Assembly (NCBI GenBank): GCA_014642895.1
Contig: BMJD01000003.1
Coordinates: 101,933-165,932 of the forward strand
Source: Lentibacillus populi
GTDB taxonomy: Bacteria; Bacillota; Bacilli; Bacillales; Amphibacillaceae
Reading direction: 5' to 3'
DNA: 64,000 bases
The notes beneath the pieces are model-generated. The model was not told where the DNA came from, did not search any database, and saw only the letters and a program-made list of their open reading frames with translations. Of this stretch, positions 1 through 6,236 are shown piece by piece. The translations under genes and the position numbers were made by a program. Position 1 is the first letter of the stretch, and each line of letters opens with the position of its first letter.

Positions 1-190
1 TCGCATCGAGGAAATCCAAACAAGCTATCAATCCATATCGGAATACCAATTAGACGGGATGATTATGCAAATAGCTGATAAAATTGCAGAAATAAAAGCA
101 ACGATCGGTGATTTGCAAAGTGACTATGCAGCTAAAAATGCAAACTTAAGTGATTTGAAAGCGCAGCGGCGAGAGGAGATGGCGAAATAA
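1..190 (+). CDS. Coiled-coil protein, 3' end only (YwqH/DUF5082-like), partial
   Basis: The first 190 bases hold the last 62 codons of a gene that begins upstream of the window, read in the frame starting at base 2 and ending in TAA at 188-190. The translated part is hydrophilic and rich in Glu, Lys, Gln and Ile, with heptad-like spacing that suggests a coiled coil and no membrane segment. Its stop overlaps the start of the next gene by one base (TAATG), so the two are translationally coupled. In B. subtilis the ywqH-ywqI-ywqJ set has a small helical protein, a DUF5344 protein and then an LXG toxin. The same order here supports a YwqH-like (DUF5082) identity. This is inferred from context plus helical character, since the N-terminus is missing. 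Confidence 0.55.
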   Translation, partial: RIEEIQTSYQSISEYQLDGMIMQIADKIAEIKATIGDLQSDYAAKNANLSDLKAQRREEMAK

Positions 191-468
191 TGAGTGAAGA
201 GATCAAACTTATTTTTGAGGATGTAGAAAATACACTAGCTGAATTGAGAGCTTCTGTTCAATCGTTAAAGCCAACATCTGTGGTTGCGATTACCGATAAT
301 CAGCTTGCTACAGCAGATAAGTTGAACATGATTAATCAAACGCTTGATCAAGTAATAACGTCCTATAAAACCTTATTGTTAAACAATGAGGAAGCGACAA
401 TAAATTCAGTGAAAGCATTAAAGGATACGGAAGAAAAGGCGGCAAGTGCAATCCAACTGCTAGAATGA
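190..468 (+). CDS. Small helical protein, DUF5344/YwqI-like, accessory of an LXG toxin locus
   Basis: This 92-residue acidic, all-helical protein has no signal peptide. It starts at the ATG overlapping the previous stop. The pattern of an N-terminal acidic helix, a central LNxxNQ-like segment (residues 45-52) and a YKTLLLNNEE segment (60-69) matches my recollection of the YwqI/DUF5344 family. That family is encoded just before LXG-domain toxins exported by the type VII (Esx/Yuk) secretion system and probably helps to target or chaperone them. The following gene is a broken LXG start, which supports the assignment. With no intact toxin downstream, this protein may now lack its partner. A generic WXG100-like helical hairpin protein is the alternative. 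Confidence 0.6.
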   Translation: MSEEIKLIFEDVENTLAELRASVQSLKPTSVVAITDNQLATADKLNMINQTLDQVITSYKTLLLNNEEATINSVKALKDTEEKAASAIQLLE

Positions 469-492
469 GGCAGAAAGCGGTGAGAGTAAACC

Positions 493-668
493 ATGAAGCG
501 TTTAGATAAGTGGAAGCTTAATGAGGGAATTGATGCTACGTTATTATGGGATCAGATCCATGATGTTCAGGAGTCAGTAAACGAAATATTATTAATCTGA
601 ACGAATCTAAAAGGAAAACTGGAAATGCAATTTGCTCATTTATAATGAAGATAAATATATCAATGAAA
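493..668 (+). pseudogene. Remnant of an LXG-domain (type VII-secreted) toxin gene
   Basis: An ATG at 493 opens a 35-codon frame that stops at 598-600. It encodes the start of an LXG-type domain: LDKWKLNEGID has the early Leu-x-Gly-like spacing, followed by a helical segment. Just before the stop, a shifted frame continues with LNESKRKTGNAICSFI. This matches the typical LXG continuation (a Lys/Gly-rich turn and then AIxSF). The gene is therefore interrupted by a frameshift after about 33 codons and then lost; nothing recognisable follows. Its position after the YwqH- and YwqI-like genes is where the toxin belongs. What is seen is a decayed N-terminus. The toxic domain and any immunity gene are absent. 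Confidence 0.5.
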
Positions 669-1000
669 AATAGCTTTCACCTTAATCTACATAGCTGAAA
701 AGGAATTGTTATTCCAATGAGTGACAATTGTGTGCAATTGGCTCGTCCTGTCGAAAATAACCCCGATTATACTCGAAAATGAATAATGAGCAAATGATAA
801 TAATATCTATTTCCCGGGAAATATCGACATATATTTTCATGTGTCAGGGTTACCTTTTAAAATGGATGTAAGCAATAGAAAACATTAATCAAGTGGAATG
901 CGAGGGTTTGCCAAATTTAACGGATTTTTAACTTATCGTTCATGGAATGAAGAATGGATACCGCAGCTCGTTTGACGTATTTGAATGTACAACGTAACTT
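669..1000. other. Intergenic stretch without recognisable gene
   Basis: AT-rich sequence with stops in all frames. It probably includes the eroded remainder of the LXG toxin gene. No promoter, RNA gene or repeat could be supported. Confidence 0.5.
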
Positions 1001-1044
1001 AAAACGCCTAATCTAAACATGGCAGATTAGGCGTTTTATCTTTT
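1001..1044 (+). terminator. Strong Rho-independent terminator
   Basis: A perfect 14-bp inverted repeat (AAAACGCCTAATCT at 1001-1014 and its complement at 1024-1037) encloses a 9-nt loop and is followed by a T-rich tail. It is A-rich on the 5' side too, so it could work in both directions. It probably ended the lost toxin operon. Confidence 0.8.
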
Positions 1045-1092
1045 TGCACTTTAAGAAATTTCTGCTTTGTTAAAGGATTAAAGTATAAGAAA

Positions 1093-1136
1093 AACGTGAC
1101 TTGTCACCAAATCTTTAGCGACAAGTGACATTTTTC
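1093..1136 (-). terminator. Terminator of the SDR gene
   Basis: On the minus strand, an imperfect stem built from TGTCACTTGTC and its near complement, with an 11-12 nt loop, runs into a T5 tract. It lies about 75 bp beyond the stop of the SDR gene, so it is probably that gene's terminator. Confidence 0.6.
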
Positions 1137-1208
1137 TAATATTCAATGAGCGGATGTTGTTTAGCTCAAACACTTAGGCAACTTAATCAAGTGTTTTGGG
1201 GAATCAAC

Positions 1209-2216
1209 TTAAGAACTGGTTGATTCTCCACCATCCACATGCAATACTTGCCCCGTTACCAGTTGTGAGTCATCTGAAGCGAGATAGACAAATGTCGGGG
1301 CTAATTCAAATGGTTGGCCGATACGGTTGAATAGGTTGTTCCCATGCAGGGCATTTTCATCAGATGAGAAGCTCGCAGGGATAAGTGGTGTCCATATTCT
1401 TCCCGGTGCAATGGCATTTACCCGAATCCCTTGACCCGCGAGACTTTTGGCAAGTGATCGTGTCCACCCGACAATCGCCCCTTTTGTTGCCGAATAATCA
1501 ATTAATAAGGGTTCCCCTGCATAAGTAACCACGGATGTTGTGCCAATGATTGAGCTTCCTGGTTTTAAATGTGGTAAAGCAGCTTTGGTAGTATAAAAGT
1601 GAGCGTAAATATTTACTTTGAATGTGTCATCAAATTGCTCATCTGTAATGTCCAGCAGACTATTTTGCTGAAATTGAATGCCTACATGATTACAAAGAAT
1701 ATCCAGCCCGCCAAATGTCTGAACTGTTTGTTTGACAATGGTTTTACATTGTTGCTTTTCTCTTAAATCTCCTGGTAATAGGAGACAGCGTTGACCAAGT
1801 TCTTCTATCCTATTCTTGGTTCGTTCTGCATCATCGTGTTCATCCAAATAAGCAATAGCTACATTTGCTCCTTCTTTTGCAAACGCAATTGCCGCTGCTG
1901 CTCCCATTCCACTGTCTCCACCAGTTATCAAAGCTACCTTATTTTTCAGCTTCCCGCTGCCTTTGTAGTTAGGATTTTCAATAATTGGTTTTGGAACCAT
2001 CAGGTCTTCGTGGCCTGGCTGTTTTAGCTGGCGTTGTTCAGGGTTAGCTAATGGAACCTCTTGATAGCGCGTTATCTTTCCGTAATTCGGATAGAGCGGA
2101 TATGGTTTTGTTTGTTTATTTTCCTCAAACCATTTTTGGTATGCTCGTATTTCTCGTAATTCACTCTCTGTTGGCATTTGCTCATTATTGTTACTAGGGT
2201 CGTCTTGTTGATACAA
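1209..2216 (-). CDS. Short-chain dehydrogenase/reductase, general-stress (YdaD/YghA-like) type
   Basis: This 335-residue SDR carries a roughly 90-residue N-terminal extension typical of the YdaD/YhdF/YghA group. Next comes the Rossmann motif [12 protein letters not shown] at about residue 97 (usually TGGDSGIGRA), the active-site serine in the GTTSV segment, and the catalytic YSATK. The extension includes the family's [14 protein letters not shown] proline/tyrosine-rich stretch. The enzyme would use NAD(P)H to reduce an unknown aldehyde or ketone, and B. subtilis relatives belong to the general stress regulon. The start is TTG at 2216, fixed by an AGGGAGGT ribosome site (2225-2232) seven bases upstream. 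The gene is monocistronic and divergent from the small ORF at 2359. Family confidence is high; the substrate is unknown. Confidence 0.9.
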   Translation of the reverse strand: MYQQDDPSNNNEQMPTESELREIRAYQKWFEENKQTKPYPLYPNYGKITRYQEVPLANPEQRQLKQPGHEDLMVPKPIIENPNYKGSGKLKNKVALITGGDSGMGAAAAIAFAKEGANVAIAYLDEHDDAERTKNRIEELGQRCLLLPGDLREKQQCKTIVKQTVQTFGGLDILCNHVGIQFQQNSLLDITDEQFDDTFKVNIYAHFYTTKAALPHLKPGSSIIGTTSVVTYAGEPLLIDYSATKGAIVGWTRSLAKSLAGQGIRVNAIAPGRIWTPLIPASFSSDENALHGNNLFNRIGQPFELAPTFVYLASDDSQLVTGQVLHVDGGESTSS

Positions 2217-2358
2217 ACGTATAACCTCCCTCTGATGTTTATCCTATGTAATGTATGATTAGGCGATCGTCTATGTGCGTGTCTGGATATATTGCAACGA
2301 TGGACTTGCTCCAAAGCCTCTAGCCTTACGTAGAATGCTAAATAGGGAGGTGTCACAA

Positions 2359-2529
2359 TTGCGTATTGAATTTAACCCTAAGGTAAAGTGGCTGTTAGTT
2401 GACCAATCAGATGAAAAAGTAAAAATGAATTATCTCCAACATAGCTGGTTGATGCCTGTTATTGTAAAGAGACCGCCATACTATACGAATCCGCGTTACG
2501 AGCCCTATTATCCGCTTGTTAAGAGATGA
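2359..2529 (+). CDS. Small basic, tyrosine/proline-rich protein of unknown function
   Basis: A 56-codon ORF starts at TTG (2359), eight bases after a near-perfect AGGGAGG (2344-2350). The open frame extends further upstream, but no other start has a ribosome site. The product is basic and ends in a tyrosine- and proline-rich tail (RPPYYTNPRYEPYYPL), a composition seen in some small coat or surface proteins of bacilli. It has no signal peptide or membrane segment. The strong ribosome site argues that it is real. No family is recognised. It is divergent from the SDR gene and followed by gene remnants. Confidence 0.5.
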   Translation: MRIEFNPKVKWLLVDQSDEKVKMNYLQHSWLMPVIVKRPPYYTNPRYEPYYPLVKR

Positions 2530-2552
2530 GGCTGTTCAAACTATAAAATAGA

Positions 2553-2800
2553 TTGAGAGGGACACAAGCTGTACAGCGTAGTTACAAAAAAGGGCCGAAA
2601 TCGAAATCCGATTTCGGCTCTGTTTATCCGGACCCTGAAAAGATACTAGAGCAGCTTCAAGTAGGTGGGCCAGGGGAATTAAAGAAAGAAGGGTATGTAC
2701 TTGCCTCCAGCCAAAATAGACATAAGCAAAATTGTACTTGCTGGAAAGGATAAAGCGGGAACCTACTATGCTGCGCAAACGTTTAAACAATTTTTGATTT
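2553..2800 (+). pseudogene. Fragment of a beta-N-acetylhexosaminidase-like gene (GH20/GH84 N-terminal domain)
   Basis: Two overlapping plus-strand frames each hold part of one domain. The first (to about 2720) gives VYPDPEKI followed by KKEGYVL. The second (about 2722-2795) gives SKIVLAGKDKAGTYYAAQTF. The last segment resembles the N-terminal alpha/beta domain preceding GH20 and GH84 hexosaminidase catalytic barrels, where a GKDxxGTYYAxQTL pattern is common. A frameshift separates the halves, and the catalytic barrel is missing because tandem repeats begin at once. It is therefore a dead fragment. A related N-terminal domain in another glycosidase is possible. Confidence 0.45.
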
Positions 2801-2811
2801 ATTGTTGGATT

Positions 2812-3104
2812 CGATCGGCGGCTTTTCGTTTTCGATCGGCGGCTTTTCGTTTTCGATCAGCGGCTTTTCGTTTTCGATCAGCGGCTTTTCCCTTTCGATC
2901 GGCGGATTTTTGGATTCGATCGGCGGCTTTTCGTTTTCGATCAGCGACTTTTTGGATTCGATCAGCGGCTTTTCGCTTTTGATCGGCGGCTTTTCGTTTT
3001 CGATCAGCGGTTTTTCGCGTTTGATCAGCGGCTTTTCGCTTTTGATCGGCGACTTCTCGCTTCGATCAGCGACTTCCCGGTTTCAATGGGCGATTTCTCT
3101 CTTT
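2812..3104. repeat. 21-bp tandem repeat array A (about 14 units)
   Basis: Units beginning CGATCGGCGGCTTTT recur at 2812, 2833, 2854, 2875, 2896, 2917, 2938, 2959, 2980, 3001, 3022 and 3043. After one 20-bp unit they continue at 3063 and 3084. Units differ by point changes (GGCGGC/AGCGGC, CGTTTT/GGATT). Read on the minus strand, the array encodes a heptad of the form EKPLIEN. It overlaps the 3' end of the MFS gene. Confidence 0.9.
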
Positions 3105-4337
3105 CGGTCAACCGAAATAACAGACCAGTACTAATCAGGCCCATCACAGCCATCATGATGGTCAGCACAATTGGTGGAAGCCAGCTGCTAATAATGAGAA
3201 AAACTCCGGCTGTACTGACCCCAAGGAAGACAGCAATCGTATATATTGCCATATAGGAACTGCGTTTATGATTAGGAACAGTATTCGCAAGCATCGTTTG
3301 TTGGATAGGTGCATACATCATTTCCCCGATAGATGCGATAACCATTGCAATCATTAACAGGAATGGGAAAGTACTATAACTGATGATGGTGTAGCCGATA
3401 AAAAAGAGACACAGTCCGGTTAACAAAACAAATTGCTCATTCCAACGCTTTATTATCCTCGCAATTAGCATGGTACAAAAAACTACGATTAATGTATTTG
3501 TCGTTTTCAGCATACCGACTAGATTCATGCCATCGACTTGCAGAGAAAACAGTGGCAGAAGCTGCACCGGTTCATTAATTTTGTTGACTAGTCGTACACC
3601 AATGTAGTTGGTTAGTTGTTCCTCAACAGATACGATGAGTAAAGCCGCAATCGTAAATGTGAAAAAGAATTTGTGAGCGAGTACGTTTTTATATGTTTGC
3701 AGTATTTGCAGGGGCTGTTTTTTTCCTTGTAAACCATTTTTCATTACAGCTTTTTCTGTTATAGGGATGTATGTTTCCTGTATATAGAAAAAGGTAATCA
3801 GAAGAGAAATCAGCGTACAAAGCGCCACACCTATAAAAAGGTAAAAATGATAGTTATGAAATAGGAATGCACCAATCATACTTCCAATAGCTGCAGCCAT
3901 ATTTCTTAGCCAGTAAGCATACGTATAGATCATTTTTCTATTATCTGGCTGGCTCACATCAACAATTAATGCTTGATATACAGGGGTAGCAGCTCCTGTA
4001 CTAAATTGGATAAAAATAAACAGGCTAAAGGTGATATATGGAGATGTATGCCAAGGTGAATTAACAGAAGCAGCACCAATAAATCCAATAAAGATAATGA
4101 ATTCCGCTAACAAAATCACACGTTTACGACCGATTTGATCAGAAATATAACCTCCTAGTATGGAACCGCACACATTAGCGGCCATTACAACGAGAAACAG
4201 AAAACCTGTAATGAATGTTCCTAACTGATCGGAAAAAAGATAATTATAAAAGGGATGACGGACATGGTGGCCATCGTGGTTAGAAATTGCAATAACAACC
4301 GGATTCGAATGACTGGAAGAAAACGGAATATGTTCAT
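3025..4337 (-). pseudogene. MFS drug/metabolite efflux transporter, frameshifted at both ends
   Basis: The central frame (4185 to 3025) encodes about 11 transmembrane helices of an MFS permease, including the cytoplasmic loop motif GGYISDQIGRKR between TM2 and TM3. The true start is upstream: an ATG at 4335-4337 lies five bases after AGGAGGA and encodes TM1. That frame stops after 38 codons, in a run of six A (plus strand 4233-4238). One extra base there would join the two frames seamlessly into FSDQLGTFITGF. The 3' end runs into 21-bp array A, where a 20-bp unit ends the reading frame. Without that deletion a repeat tail would continue to about 2783. The gene lies downstream of a tetR gene, which fits a repressor-efflux operon. 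It may be non-functional, or the A6 run may be an assembly error. Confidence 0.8.
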
Positions 4338-4354
4338 ATTATCCTCCTAAAATA

Positions 4355-4368
4355 TGATTGATCAATCA
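4355..4368. promoter_or_regulatory. Palindromic operator candidate before the MFS gene
   Basis: TGATTGATCAATCA is a perfect 14-bp palindrome between tetR and the MFS gene, close to the MFS ribosome site. A related palindrome lies upstream of tetR, as expected if the TetR protein controls both. Inferred from sequence symmetry only. Confidence 0.55.
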
Positions 4369-4397
4369 ATCGCTTGTAAAGTAAAAGATTAGACCTA

Positions 4398-4997
4398 CTA
4401 GTTGATAGGTCCAAAAAGCTGAAGAGCAGGTGATATATATTGATCCCATATTTTACTGTAACGGGTATCTGTATTATTCAAACGAATGCCGATCAGCAGG
4501 CTCGTATAGAGAGTAGCGACAGGCATGGTATCCTGTTTCATCAAAACCCCTTTATGTTGTCCGTTTTTGATTAGACAACTGATTTTCTCCCTTAATTGAT
4601 CGTGGAACTGATCGAGCTGTTCAAACGCTGCAGGATAACGATGAGGTTGACCGACGACTTGCGCAACGAGTGTTAAATAACTTTTTACTCCAGCGAACAA
4701 TTGAATATGTTTCGTTACCATCTCTTGTAATTCAACTAGTGGATCTTCCGCATCAGTATTGAAATCCAATACTTGTTCCGAAAAGGTCCCCAGTGGCTCG
4801 ACAACGGAAGCTAAAAAGAGCTGTTCCTTATCCTTAAAGTATGTGAACACATTTCCAAAGCTCACCTCAGCAGATTCTGCAATTTTTTTAATCGTCGTTC
4901 CTTCATACCCTTCCGATGCAAAAAGGGTAATTGCACTATCAAGGATTTTCTGCCGTTTTTTTATCATATTTAATCGCTGTTCTTCAGATAATGGCAT
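4398..4997 (-). CDS. TetR/AcrR family transcriptional repressor
   Basis: This 199-residue protein has a classic TetR N-terminal DNA-binding domain at residues 15-60. The segment ILDSAITLFASEGYEGTT is followed by the recognition helix region VSFGNVFTYFKDKEQLF. The C-terminal helical domain would bind the inducer and form the dimer. The ATG at 4997 follows GGAGACATAACG. The MFS efflux gene lies 60 bp downstream on the same strand, so the usual reading is a ligand-responsive repressor of that pump. Palindromes TGATTAATCA (5024-5033) and TGATTGATCAATCA (4355-4368) flank the gene and are candidate operators. The ligand cannot be predicted. Confidence 0.9.
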   Translation of the reverse strand: MPLSEEQRLNMIKKRQKILDSAITLFASEGYEGTTIKKIAESAEVSFGNVFTYFKDKEQLFLASVVEPLGTFSEQVLDFNTDAEDPLVELQEMVTKHIQLFAGVKSYLTLVAQVVGQPHRYPAAFEQLDQFHDQLREKISCLIKNGQHKGVLMKQDTMPVATLYTSLLIGIRLNNTDTRYSKIWDQYISPALQLFGPIN

Positions 4998-5023
4998 CGT
5001 TATGTCTCCTTATATTGATGAAT

Positions 5024-5033
5024 GATTAATCAA
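5024..5033. promoter_or_regulatory. Candidate TetR operator upstream of tetR
   Basis: TGATTAATCA, a perfect 10-bp palindrome 27 bp upstream of the tetR start, shares its half-sites with the palindrome before the MFS gene. It suggests autoregulation. Confidence 0.45.
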
Positions 5034-5040
5034 TCGTTAA

Positions 5041-5400
5041 TAGAAGAATAGCAAAAAAGGAGCTGGATGTAAAGCTGTTTTTGCCCAAAATGCAGCTCGT
5101 TTTAGGACAGGGATATTTTCAATAAGCGATGGGAGCCCTAAAACAGGGCCCAGATAGGGGTACATAGGGGCTAGGAGGTAACCTTTGAGGTAAAGTCGGT
5201 GGTTTAACTGATTCGTGAGTCACACTCTTGTCTGACTCAATGTTTTACAATGTAATCATTTTCTCGCCTTATTATCTTTGGTTTCTAGAGCACATCAAGT
5301 TTTTCAAACGTTTGCACTAATTAGACTATAAACTTATCAATGGTTATGATAAAATTAATATAGCAACTACATAGGTATTGTGGGCGGTTGGCCATCGTTC
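5041..5400. other. Intergenic stretch, toxin promoter region at its end
   Basis: No gene is seen. The last 60 bp (TATGATAAAAT around 5345-5355, then a block starting ACATAGGT) are conserved upstream of the second toxin copy near 50325. They probably contain the toxin promoter, though no clear -35 box is visible. Confidence 0.4.
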
Positions 5401-5407
5401 CTTGTCC

Positions 5408-5430
5408 CTTAAGCCACGTGAAAGCTTAAG
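5408..5430 (+). promoter_or_regulatory. 5' leader hairpin of toxin mRNA, copy 1
   Basis: CTTAAGC (5408-5414) pairs with GCTTAAG (5424-5430) just before the GGGAGGTGG ribosome site. In copy 2 the same hairpin has CTTAAGT paired with ACTTAAG, a compensatory change that supports a real RNA structure. Such leader structures often restrain translation in type I toxin mRNAs. Confidence 0.65.
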
Positions 5431-5446
5431 GAAGGGAGGTGGCAGG

Positions 5447-5554
5447 ATGACGACATATGAAGCATTAAGTTTGGCGTTGCAGTTTAGTTTACTCCAAATT
5501 GCAACACTAACTTTTATTGTTACTATTGTCGTTTATCTAATCAAAAAGAAGTAA
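5447..5554 (+). CDS. Holin-like type I toxin (TxpA/Hol_Tox-like), copy 1
   Basis: A 35-codon ORF starts at ATG 5447, six bases after a very strong AAGGGAGGTGG. It has a short polar start (MTTYEALSL), one hydrophobic helix (about residues 9-31) and a KKK end. This is the layout of the putative holin-like toxins of bacilli (TxpA/BsrE/Hol_Tox type), single-pass peptides that damage the cell membrane. The 3' end overlaps a convergent antisense RNA with a consensus promoter, as in txpA/ratA and bsrG/SR4. A second copy at 50428 has the same length, leader and antisense promoter. Family recognition rests on size, sequence pattern and genetic layout. Confidence 0.8.
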   Translation: MTTYEALSLALQFSLLQIATLTFIVTIVVYLIKKK

Positions 5555-5679
5555 TCGCCCACCACCCCAGGTCGCGATTACTTCAGTAGATAGGCAACAT
5601 GTTTCAGCGGCCAACTGCACTTAATGCAGTTTGTAGTTGCCAGAACCGGGTAGTTAACGCTACCTTGGTTCCGTATTCT
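5543..5679 (-). ncRNA. Antisense antitoxin RNA (RatA/SR4-like), copy 1
   Basis: A minus-strand promoter (TTGACA at 5714-5709, 17-bp spacer, TATACT at 5691-5686) predicts an RNA starting near 5679. It contains a conserved hairpin with an ACTGC/GCAGT stem. It ends in GTAATCGC...GCGATTAC followed by TTCTTTTT at about 5543, overlapping the toxin mRNA 3' end. The calculated length is about 137 nt. The end hairpin is symmetrical and may also terminate the toxin mRNA. Confidence 0.7.
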
Positions 5680-5685
5680 AAGTAT

Positions 5686-5714
5686 AGTATAAAATTTATT
5701 TATTATACTGTCAA
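5686..5714 (-). promoter_or_regulatory. Consensus sigma-A promoter of antitoxin RNA, copy 1
   Basis: TTGACA, 17 bp, TATACT on the minus strand. Both boxes are at or one base from consensus, and both they and the 17-bp spacing are conserved at the second copy (50669-50697). Confidence 0.8.
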
Positions 5715-5719
5715 TTTTT

Positions 5720-6236
5720 GTTCCTCGTTTAAAATATTGAGCCCCCTTAATACGACCGCATCAGTTTCAGATGATATCACCGGTTCCGCAGTCCAACAAA
5801 TTTGCAAAATAAACGCCTTACCATGTCCCCAATACATGTATTCCATCAGAAATATTTAATGCTTGGCTGTGACCAACTGTACTTGTTTCAGGTGGGCCGC
5901 CGTATTCCCCCCCCGATGTGTTTAGTTTCTGGGCGGTGTTATGGAAAAGTTACATCCAGCTGTATGAATATATCCGTTTTTACATCCGAATCAGCATTTT
6001 CATTAACGGAAATCCCGGTAGTTGTAGCAGAGAGGGGACAACCTCAAGGAAACCTTCATTAGCAGGCTTCCCGGATTTACATTTGGGAAACCAATCTATT
6101 AAATTTGGCATTATATCCTCACTTTCTTTTCAGTATGTTAAAATAATAGGATAGTACATGTCATAAATAGGGGTGAAAAGCAAATTGGAAACGTATCCTG
6201 TTTCATGTAAATAAAGAACTTTTCGATCTCCAGGCA
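5720..6236. other. Intergenic stretch before yqhH
   Basis: About 500 bp without a supported gene. Short plus-strand frames here lack ribosome sites and overlap the antitoxin promoter. A C8 run lies near 5907. A minus-strand frame around 5860-6000 looks faintly protein-like but is full of stops, so it may be old gene debris. Confidence 0.4.

Noticed and set aside
2695..3134. Plus-strand ORFs encoding RSAAFRF-type heptads
   Set aside because: Open only through the 21-bp repeats of array A and without start signals; the minus-strand reading connects with the MFS gene and is more meaningful.
5123..5150. GCCCT/AGGGC hairpin upstream of tetR
   Set aside because: Only a five-base stem without a T tract or neighbouring gene end; not supportable as terminator or operator.
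5599..6154. Three overlapping plus-strand ORFs after the first toxin
   Set aside because: No ribosome sites, overlap of the antitoxin RNA promoter, and no protein-like composition.
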